The notes under the pieces are model-generated. The model ran no database searches, was not told the DNA's origin, and worked only from the letters and a program-made list of their open reading frames with translations. From Novosphingobium capsulatum NBRC 12533 (GTDB lineage: Bacteria; Pseudomonadota; Alphaproteobacteria; Sphingomonadales; Sphingomonadaceae): 64,000 bases of DNA. Where the stretch lies: positions 62,001 through 126,000 of the forward strand of contig NZ_BCYV01000012.1 in NCBI RefSeq assembly GCF_001598375.1, in the 5' to 3' direction. Both the position numbers and the translations under genes were made by a program. Positions 8,868 through 18,416 of this stretch are shown one piece after another (position 1 is the stretch's first letter; each line of letters begins with the position of its first letter).

Positions 8868-9965
8868 ATGCACGCACGGCAGATGGCAGCGGTGGCAATT
8901 GACGCGGCGCCGCGCCGCTGGGCCGATTGGGCGATCGCCCGGATCGAGGCAGACTATGCCCGCAGCGCCGATACCCACCTGATCCCGCTCGATCTACCCG
9001 CGCTGCCCGGCGTTGCCATCTACCTCAAGGATGAAAGCAGCCACCCAACCGGCAGCCTCAAGCACCGGCTGGCCCGCTCGCTGCTCCTGCATGCCCTGTG
9101 CAGCGGCTGGATCGGCGAAGGTACCACCGTAGTCGAGGCCTCGTCCGGCTCCACCGCCGTATCGGAAGCCTATTTCGCGCGCATGCTGGGCCTGCCGTTC
9201 GTCGCGGTGATCCCGGCCACCACCGCCGCCGAGAAGATCGCCGCGATCGAGGCGCTGGGCGGGCAATGCCACAAGGTGTCCGATCCCACCGCCGTCTATG
9301 GCGAGGCGCAGCGCCTGGCTGACGAGCGCGGTGGCCACTATATGGACCAGTTCACCTTTGCGGAACGCGCGACCGATTGGCGCGGCAACAACAACATCGC
9401 CGAAAGCATCTTTGCCCAGATGCGCCGCGAGCCTGCCCCGATCCCCACCTGGATCGTGTGTGGTGCCGGCACGGGCGGCACTTCGGCCACGTTGGGCCGC
9501 TTCGTGCGCTATCACCGCCACGCCACGCGCGTCTGCGTGGCCGATCCGGCCCATTCGGTATTTCACCGCCACTGGCACGATCGCGCGATCGTGCGCAAGG
9601 ACGGCGCCTGCAGCGTGATCGAGGGGATTGGCCGGCCGCGCGTGGAACCCTCGTTCGTGCCAAACGTGATCGACCGGATGGAGGTGGTGGAAGACGCCGC
9701 CTCGATCGCGGCGGCGCGCGCGCTGTCGCGCCACCTCGGCCGCCGCGTGGGTGGATCGACCGGCACCAACCTGATCGGCTGCGCGCGGCTGGCGAGCGAG
9801 ATGGCCCGCGCCGGCCAGCAAGGCTCGATCGTCACGCTGCTATGCGATTCCGGTGAACGCTATGCCTCCACCTGCTTCAACGATGCCTGGCTGGCACAGC
9901 GCGGCCTGGATATCGCCGACGAGGAAGCACGGATCACGGCCTTTCTCACCCACGGGCAATATTGA
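8868..9965 (+). CDS. PLP-dependent cysteine-synthase-family enzyme
   Basis: The 365-residue fold-type II PLP enzyme has [13 protein letters not shown], where the lysine should form the Schiff base, the phosphate-binding loop [16 protein letters not shown], and [16 protein letters not shown]. The C-terminus has [18 protein letters not shown]. It is longer than CysK (about 310) and fits the separate cysteine synthase-like group that has a C-terminal extension. The real substrate is unproven: sulphide plus O-acetylserine, or another beta-replacement or elimination. The ATG at 8868 has GGGGG eight bases upstream. An in-frame ATG at 8796 would add 24 unrelated residues. Confidence 0.85.
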   Translation: MHARQMAAVAIDAAPRRWADWAIARIEADYARSADTHLIPLDLPALPGVAIYLKDESSHPTGSLKHRLARSLLLHALCSGWIGEGTTVVEASSGSTAVSEAYFARMLGLPFVAVIPATTAAEKIAAIEALGGQCHKVSDPTAVYGEAQRLADERGGHYMDQFTFAERATDWRGNNNIAESIFAQMRREPAPIPTWIVCGAGTGGTSATLGRFVRYHRHATRVCVADPAHSVFHRHWHDRAIVRKDGACSVIEGIGRPRVEPSFVPNVIDRMEVVEDAASIAAARALSRHLGRRVGGSTGTNLIGCARLASEMARAGQQGSIVTLLCDSGERYASTCFNDAWLAQRGLDIADEEARITAFLTHGQY

Positions 9966-10050
9966 TGGTAGCGCAACCAAACTGAACGCCCTATCTGCCG
10001 TGGCCAGACCGCGCGGGCTGCCGCGCACAACGGCAAAGGAACTTGCGCCC

Positions 10051-11604
10051 ATGAACGGTGCCTATCTGATCGGCGGGGAAAACCGCACCAGCAGCGAAAC
10101 CTTCACCGGCGTGGCCGCCGCCACCGGCCAGGCGCTGGACGGCGATTTTGCCGTGACGCCGCTGGCCGATATCGCGCAGGCCTGTGCCCTGGCGGGCGCG
10201 GCATTCGATACCTATCGCGAAACCACGCCGGCCGCGCGCGCTGCATTCCTGGAAGCGATTGCCACCGCGCTGGAAGCCCGCGCCGAGGCAATCATCGCCC
10301 GCGCCATGCTGGAATCCGGCCTGCCGCAGGGGCGGCTGGCGGGTGAACTGGGCCGCACCACCGGCCAGCTCCGGCTATTTGCCACGGTCGTGCGCGAAGG
10401 CACCTGGGCCGGCGCGATGATCGAGCCCGCCCTGCCCGATCGCCAGCCCCTGCCCCGCCCGGCGCTGGCCTCGCGCGCCATTGCGCTTGGCCCCGTGGCG
10501 GTGTTCGGCGCATCCAACTTCCCGCTGGCGTTCAGCGTTGCTGGTGGCGACACCGCCTCTGCCCTCGCCGCCGGCTGCCCCGTGGTGGTCAAGGCACACC
10601 CGGCCCACCCCGGCACCTCGCGTCTGGCCGGCGAAGCCATTGCCGAAGCCGTGGCCCAGTGCGGCCTGCCCGGTGGCGTGTTCAGCCTGGTCCAGGGGCC
10701 AGGCAACGACATCGGCACCGCGCTGGTGGCCGATCCGGCGATCAAGGCCGTGGGCTTTACCGGTTCACGCCGGGGTGGCCTCGCGCTGATGGCGGTGGCC
10801 GCCGCGCGGCCCGAGCCGATTCCGGTCTATGCCGAAATGTCGTCGATCAATCCGGTCCTGCTGTTCCCCGCCGCGCTTGCCGCCCGCGCCGAAGACCTGG
10901 GCAAGGCCTATGTCGGCTCGCTCAGCCTGTTTGCCGGGCAGTTCTGCACCAATCCGGGCCTGGTCATCGCGCTCGACAGCCCCGATCTCGACCGCTTCCT
11001 CGCCTCGGCCGCGCAGGCGCTGGCCGGCGTTGTGCCGCAGGTCATGTTGACCGGCGCCATCGCCGCAGCCTACGCCAAGGGGATCGCCACGCTTGCTGGC
11101 AGCGAGGGCGTGACCGTCGTGGCCGCCGGCAGCGATGGCGATGCACAACAGGGCGCCGCGCGGCTGCTCACCGTCGATGCGGCCCACCTGCTGGCCAATC
11201 CCGTGTTGACCGAGGAAGTGTTCGGCCCGTCGTCGCTGGTGGTCCGCGCGCAGAGCACCGATCAGATCGCCCAGCTGCTCGAAGCGCTGGAAGGCCAGCT
11301 CACCGCCACGCTGCACCTGGATGAGGCGGACCATGCCCTCGCCGCCCCGCTCATCCCGGTGCTGGAACGCAAGGTTGGCCGCATCCTGGCCAACGGCTGG
11401 CCCACCGGCGTGGAAGTGAGCCGGACCATGGTCCATGGCGGGCCGTTCCCCGCCACCAGCGACGGTCGCACCACCTCGGTTGGCGCCATGGCGATCCACC
11501 GCTTCCTGCGGCCCGTCTGCTACCAGGCGCTGCCCGATGCGCTGCTTCCCGCCGCGCTGCAGGCGGCCAACCCGCTGGGCCTGCCGCGCCAGACCTTTAG
11601 CTGA
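10051..11604 (+). CDS. Alpha-ketoglutaric semialdehyde dehydrogenase (NADP+)
   Basis: The 517-residue aldehyde dehydrogenase has FGASNFPLAFSVAGGDTASALAAGCPVVVK for cofactor binding, general base E262 in YAEMSSINP and catalytic C299 in GQFCTNPG. The SNFPLAFS and EMSSINP variants are characteristic of the 2,5-dioxopentanoate dehydrogenase branch. Members convert alpha-ketoglutaric semialdehyde to 2-oxoglutarate at the end of sugar-acid and hydroxyproline pathways. The start has AAAGGAA seven to eight bases upstream. The upstream hydratase/dehydratase genes of such a pathway are not adjacent, so it may serve several routes. Confidence 0.88.
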   Translation: MNGAYLIGGENRTSSETFTGVAAATGQALDGDFAVTPLADIAQACALAGAAFDTYRETTPAARAAFLEAIATALEARAEAIIARAMLESGLPQGRLAGELGRTTGQLRLFATVVREGTWAGAMIEPALPDRQPLPRPALASRAIALGPVAVFGASNFPLAFSVAGGDTASALAAGCPVVVKAHPAHPGTSRLAGEAIAEAVAQCGLPGGVFSLVQGPGNDIGTALVADPAIKAVGFTGSRRGGLALMAVAAARPEPIPVYAEMSSINPVLLFPAALAARAEDLGKAYVGSLSLFAGQFCTNPGLVIALDSPDLDRFLASAAQALAGVVPQVMLTGAIAAAYAKGIATLAGSEGVTVVAAGSDGDAQQGAARLLTVDAAHLLANPVLTEEVFGPSSLVVRAQSTDQIAQLLEALEGQLTATLHLDEADHALAAPLIPVLERKVGRILANGWPTGVEVSRTMVHGGPFPATSDGRTTSVGAMAIHRFLRPVCYQALPDALLPAALQAANPLGLPRQTFS

Positions 11605-11682
11605 CCACGTTCCGCGCCTGCCCGCACAGCATGGCGGGCAGGCGCATCTTCCCATGCGCCGCCAATGGCGTATGGACAGGGC

Positions 11683-12987
11683 ATGACGTTTACCGACATT
11701 GCCCGGCGCACTTACGATCACAATTTCCGGCTCGATCCGATCGTGCGCAGCCTGCTCGATACCGATTTCTACAAGCTGCTGATGCTGCAGATGATCCGGC
11801 ATGTGCACCCGGATGTGACCACCACGTTTTCGCTGATCAACCGCACCACCAGTGTGCGCTTGGCCGATGTGATCGACGAGGCGGAACTGCGCGCGCAGCT
11901 CGATCACGCGCGCACGGTGCGGTTTACCAAGAAAGAGCTGATCTGGCTGGCCGGCAACAGCTTCTATGGCCGCCAGCAGATGTTCGGCCCCGATTTTCTG
12001 GCATGGCTGGCTGATTTCCATCTGCCCGAATACGAATTGCGCCGGCACGATGGGCAGTTCGAACTGCATTTCGCCGGCCCGTGGACCCACACCACGATGT
12101 GGGAAATCCCCGCCCTGACGATCATCAACGAACTGCGCTCGCGCGCGGCACTGCGCGACAAGGGCAAGTTCGCGCTCGATGTGACCTATGCCCGCGCCAA
12201 GGCCAAGCTGTGGAACAAGGTGGAGCGGCTGCGCACCCTGCCCGATCTGGTCCTTTCCGATTTCGGCACGCGGCGGCGCCATGGTTTCCTGTGGCAACGC
12301 TGGTGCGTCGAGGCGCTGAAAGAAGGCCTGGGCGAGCGCTTCATCGGCACGTCCAACGTGCTCCTGGCGATGGACGCCGATCTCGAGGCGATCGGCACCA
12401 ATGCCCATGAACTCCCGATGGTTGCTGCGGCATTGGCGCAAAGCGATGCCGATCTCGCCCGCGCGCCCTATTGCGTGCTGGAAGAATGGCGCCAGCATTA
12501 CAACGGTAACCTGCTGATCGCCCTGCCCGATGCCTTTGGCACCACCGCGTTCCTGCGCCACGCGCCCGATTGGCTGGCCGGCTGGACCGGCTTTCGCCCC
12601 GACAGCGCGCCGCCCATTCCCGCTGGCGAGCAGATCATCGCCTGGTGGCAGGCGCACGGCGTCGATCCGCGCCAGCGCCTGCTGATCTTTTCCGACGGGA
12701 TGGACGTGGACACGATCGAGCAGACCTATCGCCACTTCCACGGCCGCGTGCGGATGAGCTTTGGCTGGGGCACCAATCTCACCAACGATTTCCGCGGCTG
12801 CGCCCCCGATGGCGATACCGCGCTCGAACCGATCTCGCTGGTCTGCAAGGTCACCAGCGCCAATGGCCGCCCCGCAGTCAAACTATCGGACAACCCCGCC
12901 AAGGCCACCGGCGATCCAGCCGAAATCGCCCGCTATCTGCGCGTCTTCGGCACCGAAGGCTTCGCGCCGGCGCCGGTGAGCGTCTGA
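11683..12987 (+). CDS. pncB: Nicotinate phosphoribosyltransferase
   Basis: This 434-residue enzyme makes nicotinate mononucleotide from nicotinate and PRPP in the Preiss-Handler branch of NAD salvage. Characteristic stretches are [15 protein letters not shown] near the N-terminus, [26 protein letters not shown] around the nucleotide site, [17 protein letters not shown] and [11 protein letters not shown]. The ATG at 11683 has ACAGGG just upstream; an in-frame ATG six codons earlier is less well placed. It converges with nadV, with palindromic repeat copy 2 between them. Confidence 0.95.
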   Translation: MTFTDIARRTYDHNFRLDPIVRSLLDTDFYKLLMLQMIRHVHPDVTTTFSLINRTTSVRLADVIDEAELRAQLDHARTVRFTKKELIWLAGNSFYGRQQMFGPDFLAWLADFHLPEYELRRHDGQFELHFAGPWTHTTMWEIPALTIINELRSRAALRDKGKFALDVTYARAKAKLWNKVERLRTLPDLVLSDFGTRRRHGFLWQRWCVEALKEGLGERFIGTSNVLLAMDADLEAIGTNAHELPMVAAALAQSDADLARAPYCVLEEWRQHYNGNLLIALPDAFGTTAFLRHAPDWLAGWTGFRPDSAPPIPAGEQIIAWWQAHGVDPRQRLLIFSDGMDVDTIEQTYRHFHGRVRMSFGWGTNLTNDFRGCAPDGDTALEPISLVCKVTSANGRPAVKLSDNPAKATGDPAEIARYLRVFGTEGFAPAPVSV

Positions 12988-13017
12988 GCGGCGGGATAGG
13001 CGAACAGAACAGCTGGA

Positions 13018-13092
13018 CCCCGGATCAAGTCCGGGGTGACGAGACATATCAATGATTTAAAAAATCAACGTCACCCCGGGCGTGATCCGGGG
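13018..13092. repeat. REP-like palindromic repeat pair (copy 2)
   Basis: Arms at 13018-13041 and 13069-13092 flank 27 AT-rich bases. The left arm is identical to the left arm of copy 1. The right arm differs from it at a few bases in the middle (GGGCGTG in place of GGACTTG). It lies between the convergent pncB and nadV. Confidence 0.85.
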
Positions 13093-13111
13093 TTCCGCTT
13101 TCTATCAGCAG

Positions 13112-14506
13112 CTACCCACCCAGCCCCGCACTTGCCCGCGCGCGCACGGCGTCGAATGTATGCCGCACAAGCATCTCGCCATTGCGCCACACCGGCACCA
13201 GCAGGTCATCACCCGGCGCCACCGCATCGCGCCGCGCGGCGACCATCGCGCCATCGCGCAGGACCACGGCCTGGCGCCCGGCCTTGCTGGCCTTGGCGGG
13301 ATCCGTGGCAGGATGCTTGAACACGTCATGCCACACGCCGTGCGCGTCCAGCATGGCATTGGCTTTCATCGCAAAGCGCAAGGTATCGCGGTTGACCTTC
13401 TGCAACAAGCCGGCGCCCATGCCAAAGGCGATGTTGTCGATGGCAAAGCCTGCCGCGATCAGCCGCTCTATCAAGAGGCCGATGGTTTCGGCGGTCATGC
13501 CATCGCCCTGGATCACCCGCACATGGCGGTCGAGCACGCGAAAGCCCTTGGCGTTGGTTGTGCCGCCAAAGGCATCCCATAGCGTGGCAATCGTGCGCAG
13601 CGGGGTTTCGATCGGATCGCCGCTGTCGGGGCGCACTACCAGCGTGCCCTGGCGGGCCAGCACATGGTCGCGCAGCGTGCCGCCCCAGATGCCGCGCACC
13701 GCCGCGTCGAGGTCATAGCTGTCTGATACCACGGCCACCAGCCGTCCAGGTCCATCGAACGCATCGAGCATGGTGCGATAGGCGTCTGCCTCGCGCGCCT
13801 CGCCCCAGCTGGTCATCGTGCTGTGTTCGGCCGCCGGGATGGAAAATCCGGCCATGTCTGCCCCGTAATAGCGGCGCGCGGCCAGCAGCCCCTCCATCGT
13901 GTCGGTGCCCTGGAAGTTGACGAGGTGCGCGAGGCCGCCCAGCCCAGCACTTTCCCCGCTGCTCACCCCGCGCGCGCCAAAATCGTGGAGCTTGAACGGC
14001 AGTTGCCCGTCCACGTCCTCGCTCGTTTGCTCCAGCCCGGCGCGGATCACCTGGCGGCATTGCCAGCTCATCGTGGCAACCGTGCTGGGATACCACACCG
14101 CGCGCAACAGCGCGGTTTCGACAAAGGTGGTGAGCCACGGCATGCGCGGGTCGGTGTTTTCCACCTGCACCAGCGGCACACCCGCCGGCACCACGCTGCC
14201 TTCGGGCAGGGCGCGGATTTCCAGTGGCAGGTGGCCGTCGTGGTCATCCACGATCGCCTGCCAGCCGGCGCGGTTGAATGGCACGCCGTGCGCCATGCAC
14301 ACCGCCTCGGCCTCCTCGATATCCGCCCCGGTCACCGCGCAGCCCAGGTAATCGATCAGATAGGGTTGCAGCCCCAGGAACAGGACCACGTCACTCGCCC
14401 CGCCGGGCCGCGCCTCCACATAGGCGCTGATCACCCGCGCTTCGGGCGGATATTGGCGAAAGTGGCTGTGCTTGTAGCTGTCGGTGGCCAGGATCGGATT
14501 GGTCAT
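13112..14506 (-). CDS. nadV: Nicotinamide phosphoribosyltransferase
   Basis: The 464-residue NAMPT-type enzyme converts nicotinamide and PRPP directly to NMN. Diagnostic segments are ATDSYKHSHFRQYP at the N-terminus, HDFGARGVSSGESAGLGGLAHLVNFQGTDT, AAEHSTMTSWG, VVSDSYDLDAAV, VRPDSGDP and RVIQGDGM, all matching the NAMPT consensus positions of the phosphate and ribose sites. The start chosen at 14506 begins with MTNPILATDSYKHS as in the family; an open frame continues upstream without homology. It is divergent from the molybdenum hydroxylase operon and convergent with pncB, so two salvage entry points sit side by side. Confidence 0.93.
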   Translation of the reverse strand: MTNPILATDSYKHSHFRQYPPEARVISAYVEARPGGASDVVLFLGLQPYLIDYLGCAVTGADIEEAEAVCMAHGVPFNRAGWQAIVDDHDGHLPLEIRALPEGSVVPAGVPLVQVENTDPRMPWLTTFVETALLRAVWYPSTVATMSWQCRQVIRAGLEQTSEDVDGQLPFKLHDFGARGVSSGESAGLGGLAHLVNFQGTDTMEGLLAARRYYGADMAGFSIPAAEHSTMTSWGEAREADAYRTMLDAFDGPGRLVAVVSDSYDLDAAVRGIWGGTLRDHVLARQGTLVVRPDSGDPIETPLRTIATLWDAFGGTTNAKGFRVLDRHVRVIQGDGMTAETIGLLIERLIAAGFAIDNIAFGMGAGLLQKVNRDTLRFAMKANAMLDAHGVWHDVFKHPATDPAKASKAGRQAVVLRDGAMVAARRDAVAPGDDLLVPVWRNGEMLVRHTFDAVRARASAGLGG

Positions 14507-14654
14507 GATGGGTATTTCCCTCACACGCCAGGCCACGCGCGGCAAGCCCTGCGCACGCGGCGGCCGCTGCCCTTTCTGCATGGTGCAGGATCGTTGCAGC
14601 CTGTTGCGCGTTCGAACCGCACATTCTCCCCCAAGACGAGGACCGCTTCCGGCC

Positions 14655-15176
14655 ATGGCCCCCACTTTGCCAACCGCGCACGTCAACGGCCAGCCGCAGA
14701 CGCTGCCCCTAGACCCCCGCCGCACCCTGCTCGATTGGCTGCGCCACGATCTGGGCCTGACCGGCACCAAGAAAGGCTGCGACCATGGCCAGTGCGGCGC
14801 CTGCACCGTGCTGGTCGATGGCAAGCGCATCAATTCCTGCCTCTCGCTGGCCGCGCTGCATGATGGCGACAGCATCGAAACGATCGAGGGCATCGGCACG
14901 CCCGACGCGCTTGCCCCGCTGCAGAAGGCGTTCGTATCGCATGATGGCTATCAGTGCGGCTATTGCACGCCCGGCCAGATCTGTTCGGCCAAAGCGCTGA
15001 TGGCCGAACTGGCCCAGGGCTGGCCCAGCGCGGTCAGCGCCGATGTGGCCGCCCGACCCATCCCCACCGCCGAAGAACTGCGCGAGCGGATGAGCGGCAA
15101 CCTCTGCCGCTGCGGTGCCTATTCCAACATCATCGCCGCGCTGAAAGAAGTCATCGGGGCGGAGGCGCTGGCATGA
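14655..15176 (+). CDS. Molybdenum aldehyde oxidoreductase, [2Fe-2S] subunit (PaoA/YagT-like)
   Basis: The 173-residue protein carries two [2Fe-2S] clusters. The plant-type one is in GCDHGQCGACTVLVDGKRINSC (N-terminal half). The second comes from QCGYCTPGQICSAKAL and GNLCRCGAYSNI (C-terminal half). It relays electrons from the molybdenum centre to FAD. No Tat signal is visible, unlike E. coli PaoA, so it should be cytoplasmic. The stop overlaps the next start (ATGA), which implies translational coupling. It is first of a four-gene operon: small, FAD and Mo subunits, then a catalase-like protein. Confidence 0.92.
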   Translation: MAPTLPTAHVNGQPQTLPLDPRRTLLDWLRHDLGLTGTKKGCDHGQCGACTVLVDGKRINSCLSLAALHDGDSIETIEGIGTPDALAPLQKAFVSHDGYQCGYCTPGQICSAKALMAELAQGWPSAVSADVAARPIPTAEELRERMSGNLCRCGAYSNIIAALKEVIGAEALA

Positions 15177-16144
15177 AGCCCTTCACTCTCGATCATGCCG
15201 CAAACGCAGCGGCCGCGCTCAGCGCCATGGGCCAGGGCGCGACGGCGATTGCCGGCGGCACCAACCTGGTTGATCTGATGAAGCTGCAGGTGGCGACGCC
15301 CGAGCGCCTCGTCTCGATCCGCCGCACCGGGCTCGACAGCATTGTGCCCGATGGCACGGGCCTGCGCATCGGCGCGCTGGTCACCAACGCCGATTGTGCG
15401 GCAGACATGCGCGTGCGCCAGGATTGGCCACTGCTGGCCCAGGCGATCCTGGCCGGCGCCAGCCCGCAGCTGCGCAACCGCGCGACCACCGGCGGCAACC
15501 TGTGCCAGCGTACCCGTTGCGGCTATTTCTATGATACCACGCAGGCCTGCAACAAGCGCGCGCCCGGCAGCGGCTGCGCCGCGCGCGACGGTTTCAACCG
15601 CATCCATGCCGTGCTCGGCACCAGCGACGCCTGCATTGCCACCTATCCCGGTGACATGGCCGTGGCCTTGCTCGCACTCGATGCCGTGGTGCTGACCGAA
15701 GGCCCGTTCGGCCCGCGCCAGATTCCGCTGGCGATGTTCCACCGCGAGCCGGGCGATGACCCCACGCGCGACAACGTGCTGCAGCCGGGCGAACTGATCA
15801 CGGCAGTGCGCCTGCCCGCTCCGACCGGCGGAACCCAAGTCTATCGCAAGGTGCGAGACCGCGCGTCCTATGCCTTTGCTCTGGTTTCCGTCGCAGCCGA
15901 CGTGACCATGGAAGAAGGCCGCATCGCGCGCTGTGCTCTGGCCTTTGGCAGCCTCGGAACCGTGCCGTGGCGCGACAGCGCCGTGGAAGCAGCGCTGGTG
16001 GTGGAGAAGCCCTCTCCCGCGCTGTTCGACCAAGCTGCCGAAATCCTGCTGCGCCAGGCGCGTGGGTTTGGCGCCAACGATTTCAAAATCCCCCTTGCCG
16101 CGCGGGCCCTGGCCGCGACGCTGGCCCAAGCGACGAAGGGTTGA
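15173..16144 (+). CDS. Molybdenum aldehyde oxidoreductase, FAD subunit (PaoB/YagS-like)
   Basis: This 323-residue FAD-binding medium subunit has AIAGGTNLVDLMKLQVATPERLVSI as the pyrophosphate-binding loop and GASPQLRNRATTGGNLCQRTRCGYF. It carries the extra cysteine set LCQRTRC, ACNKRAPGSGC and DAC, which in PaoB-type subunits binds an additional [4Fe-4S] cluster; ordinary xanthine dehydrogenase FAD subunits lack it. This is what places the operon in the YagTSR/PaoABC group. The start overlaps the preceding stop. Confidence 0.92.
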   Translation: MKPFTLDHAANAAAALSAMGQGATAIAGGTNLVDLMKLQVATPERLVSIRRTGLDSIVPDGTGLRIGALVTNADCAADMRVRQDWPLLAQAILAGASPQLRNRATTGGNLCQRTRCGYFYDTTQACNKRAPGSGCAARDGFNRIHAVLGTSDACIATYPGDMAVALLALDAVVLTEGPFGPRQIPLAMFHREPGDDPTRDNVLQPGELITAVRLPAPTGGTQVYRKVRDRASYAFALVSVAADVTMEEGRIARCALAFGSLGTVPWRDSAVEAALVVEKPSPALFDQAAEILLRQARGFGANDFKIPLAARALAATLAQATKG

Positions 16145-16149
16145 ACACC

Positions 16150-18402
16150 ATGCACCTTCCCCTGTCAGACATGTATAACCAGCCCGACGAACGCAATCTG
16201 CTCGACCAGATGCGCCAAGGCGTGATCGGCCAGCCGCTCGACCGTCCCGAAGGTCCGCTCAAGGTCAGCGGTACGGCGACCTATGCCGCCGAATGGCGCA
16301 TCGATGGCTGCGTCGAAGGCGTTCTGGTGCTGGCCGGCATTGCCCAGGGCCAGGTCAGCAAGATCGACCGCGACGCGGTGCTGTCGCGCGAGGGCGTGAT
16401 CGCGGTGATCGCCGACCCGGCGATGACGCGGCGTCCGGCGCAGGGCATGGCGGCCAAGGCGCCGCAGCAGGATGCGGCGAAGGTGGAATACTTTGGCCAG
16501 CCCGTGGCGCTGGTGGTAGCGCAAACCTTTGAGCAGGCGCGTGACGCCGCGCTCGCCCTGCCGATCCACTATACCGACGCCGACGGCGATCCCGTGCCTT
16601 TCGATCCCGCCGCGCCGGGCGTGAAGGTGGAAGCGCCATCCAGCAGCAAGCCGGTTGAGGGCGGTGACCTTGACCAGGCAATGCAGAACGCGGCCTTTTC
16701 CGTCGACGTTGAATATGAAACGCCTGGCCACGCCAGCGCCGCGATGGAACCCCACGCCACCATCGCGCAATGGCAGGGCGACAGCCTGATCCTGCACGGC
16801 AGCTACCAGATGCTGTCCTATAACGTGAAGGAAATTGCCGATTGCCTGGGCCTCTCGGCCGACAAGGTGCGGATCATCGCCCCCTATGTCGGTGGCGGCT
16901 TCGGCTCCAAGCTGGGCATCACCCACGAAGCAGTGGCCGCCGCGCTCGCCGCGCGGGAATTGGGCCGCCCGGTGCGCGTGGTGATGAGCCGGCAGCAGGT
17001 GTTCCAGACCGTGATGCGCCGCTCCGAAACGCGCCAGCGCGTGCGCCTGGCCGCCGATCCCGCTGGCCGGCTGATCGGACTGGGCCACGAGGCGCTGGTA
17101 TCCAACCTGCCGGGCGAAAAGTTTGCCGAGCCCGTCACCCAGGCGACCGAGTTCCTCTACGGCGGCGAAAACCGCCTGCTCAAGGTTGAAGTGGCGCGGA
17201 TCAGCCGCCTCACTGCCGGATCCGTGCGCGCCCCCGGAGAAGCGGTGGGCATGCAAGTGCTCGAAGCGGCGATGGACGAACTGGCCGAGAAGATCGGCAT
17301 CGATCCGATCGAGTTGCGCAAGCGCAACCTGCCGTCCGCAGTTCCTGTGGCCGGCACGCCTTATTCCTCGCGCATGTTGACACAGGCGCTCGAACAGGGG
17401 GCTGAAGCGTTCGGGTGGAGCGCGCGCCAGGACCGTCCCTGTCAGACGCGGGACGGCGATTGGTGGATCGGCATGGGCGTGGCGAGCGCCGCGCGCGTCA
17501 ACATGATGGTGCCAGCCAAGGCGCGTGTCACGCTCAAGGCCGATGGCAGCGCGGTGGTGGAATCCGACCAGACCGATATCGGCACCGGTTCCTATGCCAT
17601 CCTCGGCCAGATCGCCGGCGAAATGCTGGGCCTGCCGATGGCGCGTGTCGACGTGAAGCTGGGCGACACCGTCCACCCGGCTGGTGCCGGTTCGGGCGGG
17701 AGCTTCGGCGCCATCTCCACCGGATCTGCCGTGATGTATGCCTGCGAGGCGATCCGCGCCAAGCTGGCCAAGGCGCTGGGTTGCGACGCCGATGCACTGG
17801 TTCTGAAAGACGGCATGGCCAGCGGCGGCAACGCGCCGGCACGCCCGCTGCGCGATCTGCTGAACGGCGAAGACATCGCGGAAACCGGCACGATCAAGCC
17901 GGGCAAGACGGCCAAGTCATTCTCGCAGGCCAGCTATGGCGCGTTTTTTGCCGAGGTGGCGGTCCATGCGTTCACCGGCGAGGTACGCGTGCGGCGGATG
18001 ACCGGCGCGTTTGGCTTTGGCCGCGTGCTCAATGCCAAGACCGCGCGCTCGCAATGCCTGGGTGGCATGGTCTGGGGCATCGGCAGCGCGCTGACAGAGG
18101 AGCTGGCGTTCGATACCCGCGACGGGCACCTCGTCAACCATGACCTGGCCGAATATCACGTGCCGGTGCATGCCGACGTGCCGGCGATCGAGGTGATCCT
18201 GCTGGAAGAACGCGATGCCGCAGCCAGCCCGCTCCAGGCCAAGGGCGTGGGCGAATTGGGCATTTGCGGCGCAGCCGGCGCCATTGCCAACGCGGTTTAC
18301 AACGCCTGCGGCGTGCGCGTGCGCAGCTTCCCGCTCACGCTCGACAAGATCCTGCCCGCCCTGCCCGATCCGTTCGCTTCCGGCGCAGACACTGCGCTTT
18401 GA
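16150..18402 (+). CDS. Molybdenum aldehyde oxidoreductase, molybdopterin subunit (PaoC/YagR-like)
   Basis: The 750-residue catalytic subunit belongs to the xanthine oxidase family. It has YVGGGFGSKLG and RAPGEAVGMQVLEAAMDELA around the cofactor, GAGSGGSFGAISTGSA, and the near C-terminal KGVGELGICGAAGA, where the glutamate (about residue 702) is the expected catalytic base. Substrates are probably aldehydes (aromatic or aliphatic). AAGGG lies nine bases before the ATG. The cofactor-insertion chaperone (XdhC/PaoD-like) that usually accompanies such operons is absent from this window. Confidence 0.92.
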   Translation: MHLPLSDMYNQPDERNLLDQMRQGVIGQPLDRPEGPLKVSGTATYAAEWRIDGCVEGVLVLAGIAQGQVSKIDRDAVLSREGVIAVIADPAMTRRPAQGMAAKAPQQDAAKVEYFGQPVALVVAQTFEQARDAALALPIHYTDADGDPVPFDPAAPGVKVEAPSSSKPVEGGDLDQAMQNAAFSVDVEYETPGHASAAMEPHATIAQWQGDSLILHGSYQMLSYNVKEIADCLGLSADKVRIIAPYVGGGFGSKLGITHEAVAAALAARELGRPVRVVMSRQQVFQTVMRRSETRQRVRLAADPAGRLIGLGHEALVSNLPGEKFAEPVTQATEFLYGGENRLLKVEVARISRLTAGSVRAPGEAVGMQVLEAAMDELAEKIGIDPIELRKRNLPSAVPVAGTPYSSRMLTQALEQGAEAFGWSARQDRPCQTRDGDWWIGMGVASAARVNMMVPAKARVTLKADGSAVVESDQTDIGTGSYAILGQIAGEMLGLPMARVDVKLGDTVHPAGAGSGGSFGAISTGSAVMYACEAIRAKLAKALGCDADALVLKDGMASGGNAPARPLRDLLNGEDIAETGTIKPGKTAKSFSQASYGAFFAEVAVHAFTGEVRVRRMTGAFGFGRVLNAKTARSQCLGGMVWGIGSALTEELAFDTRDGHLVNHDLAEYHVPVHADVPAIEVILLEERDAAASPLQAKGVGELGICGAAGAIANAVYNACGVRVRSFPLTLDKILPALPDPFASGADTAL

Positions 18403-18416
18403 AAGGAATACCGTCG

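Noticed and set aside
10765..12741. Open frame of 658 codons on the minus strand
   Set aside because: It lies opposite the semialdehyde dehydrogenase and pncB and spans the gap between them. It has no domain signals and is an antisense shadow.
480..13092. CRISPR-like repeats
   Set aside because: The repeated units are self-complementary, few, far apart and not regularly spaced, and no cas gene is present; they fit REP-type palindromes.
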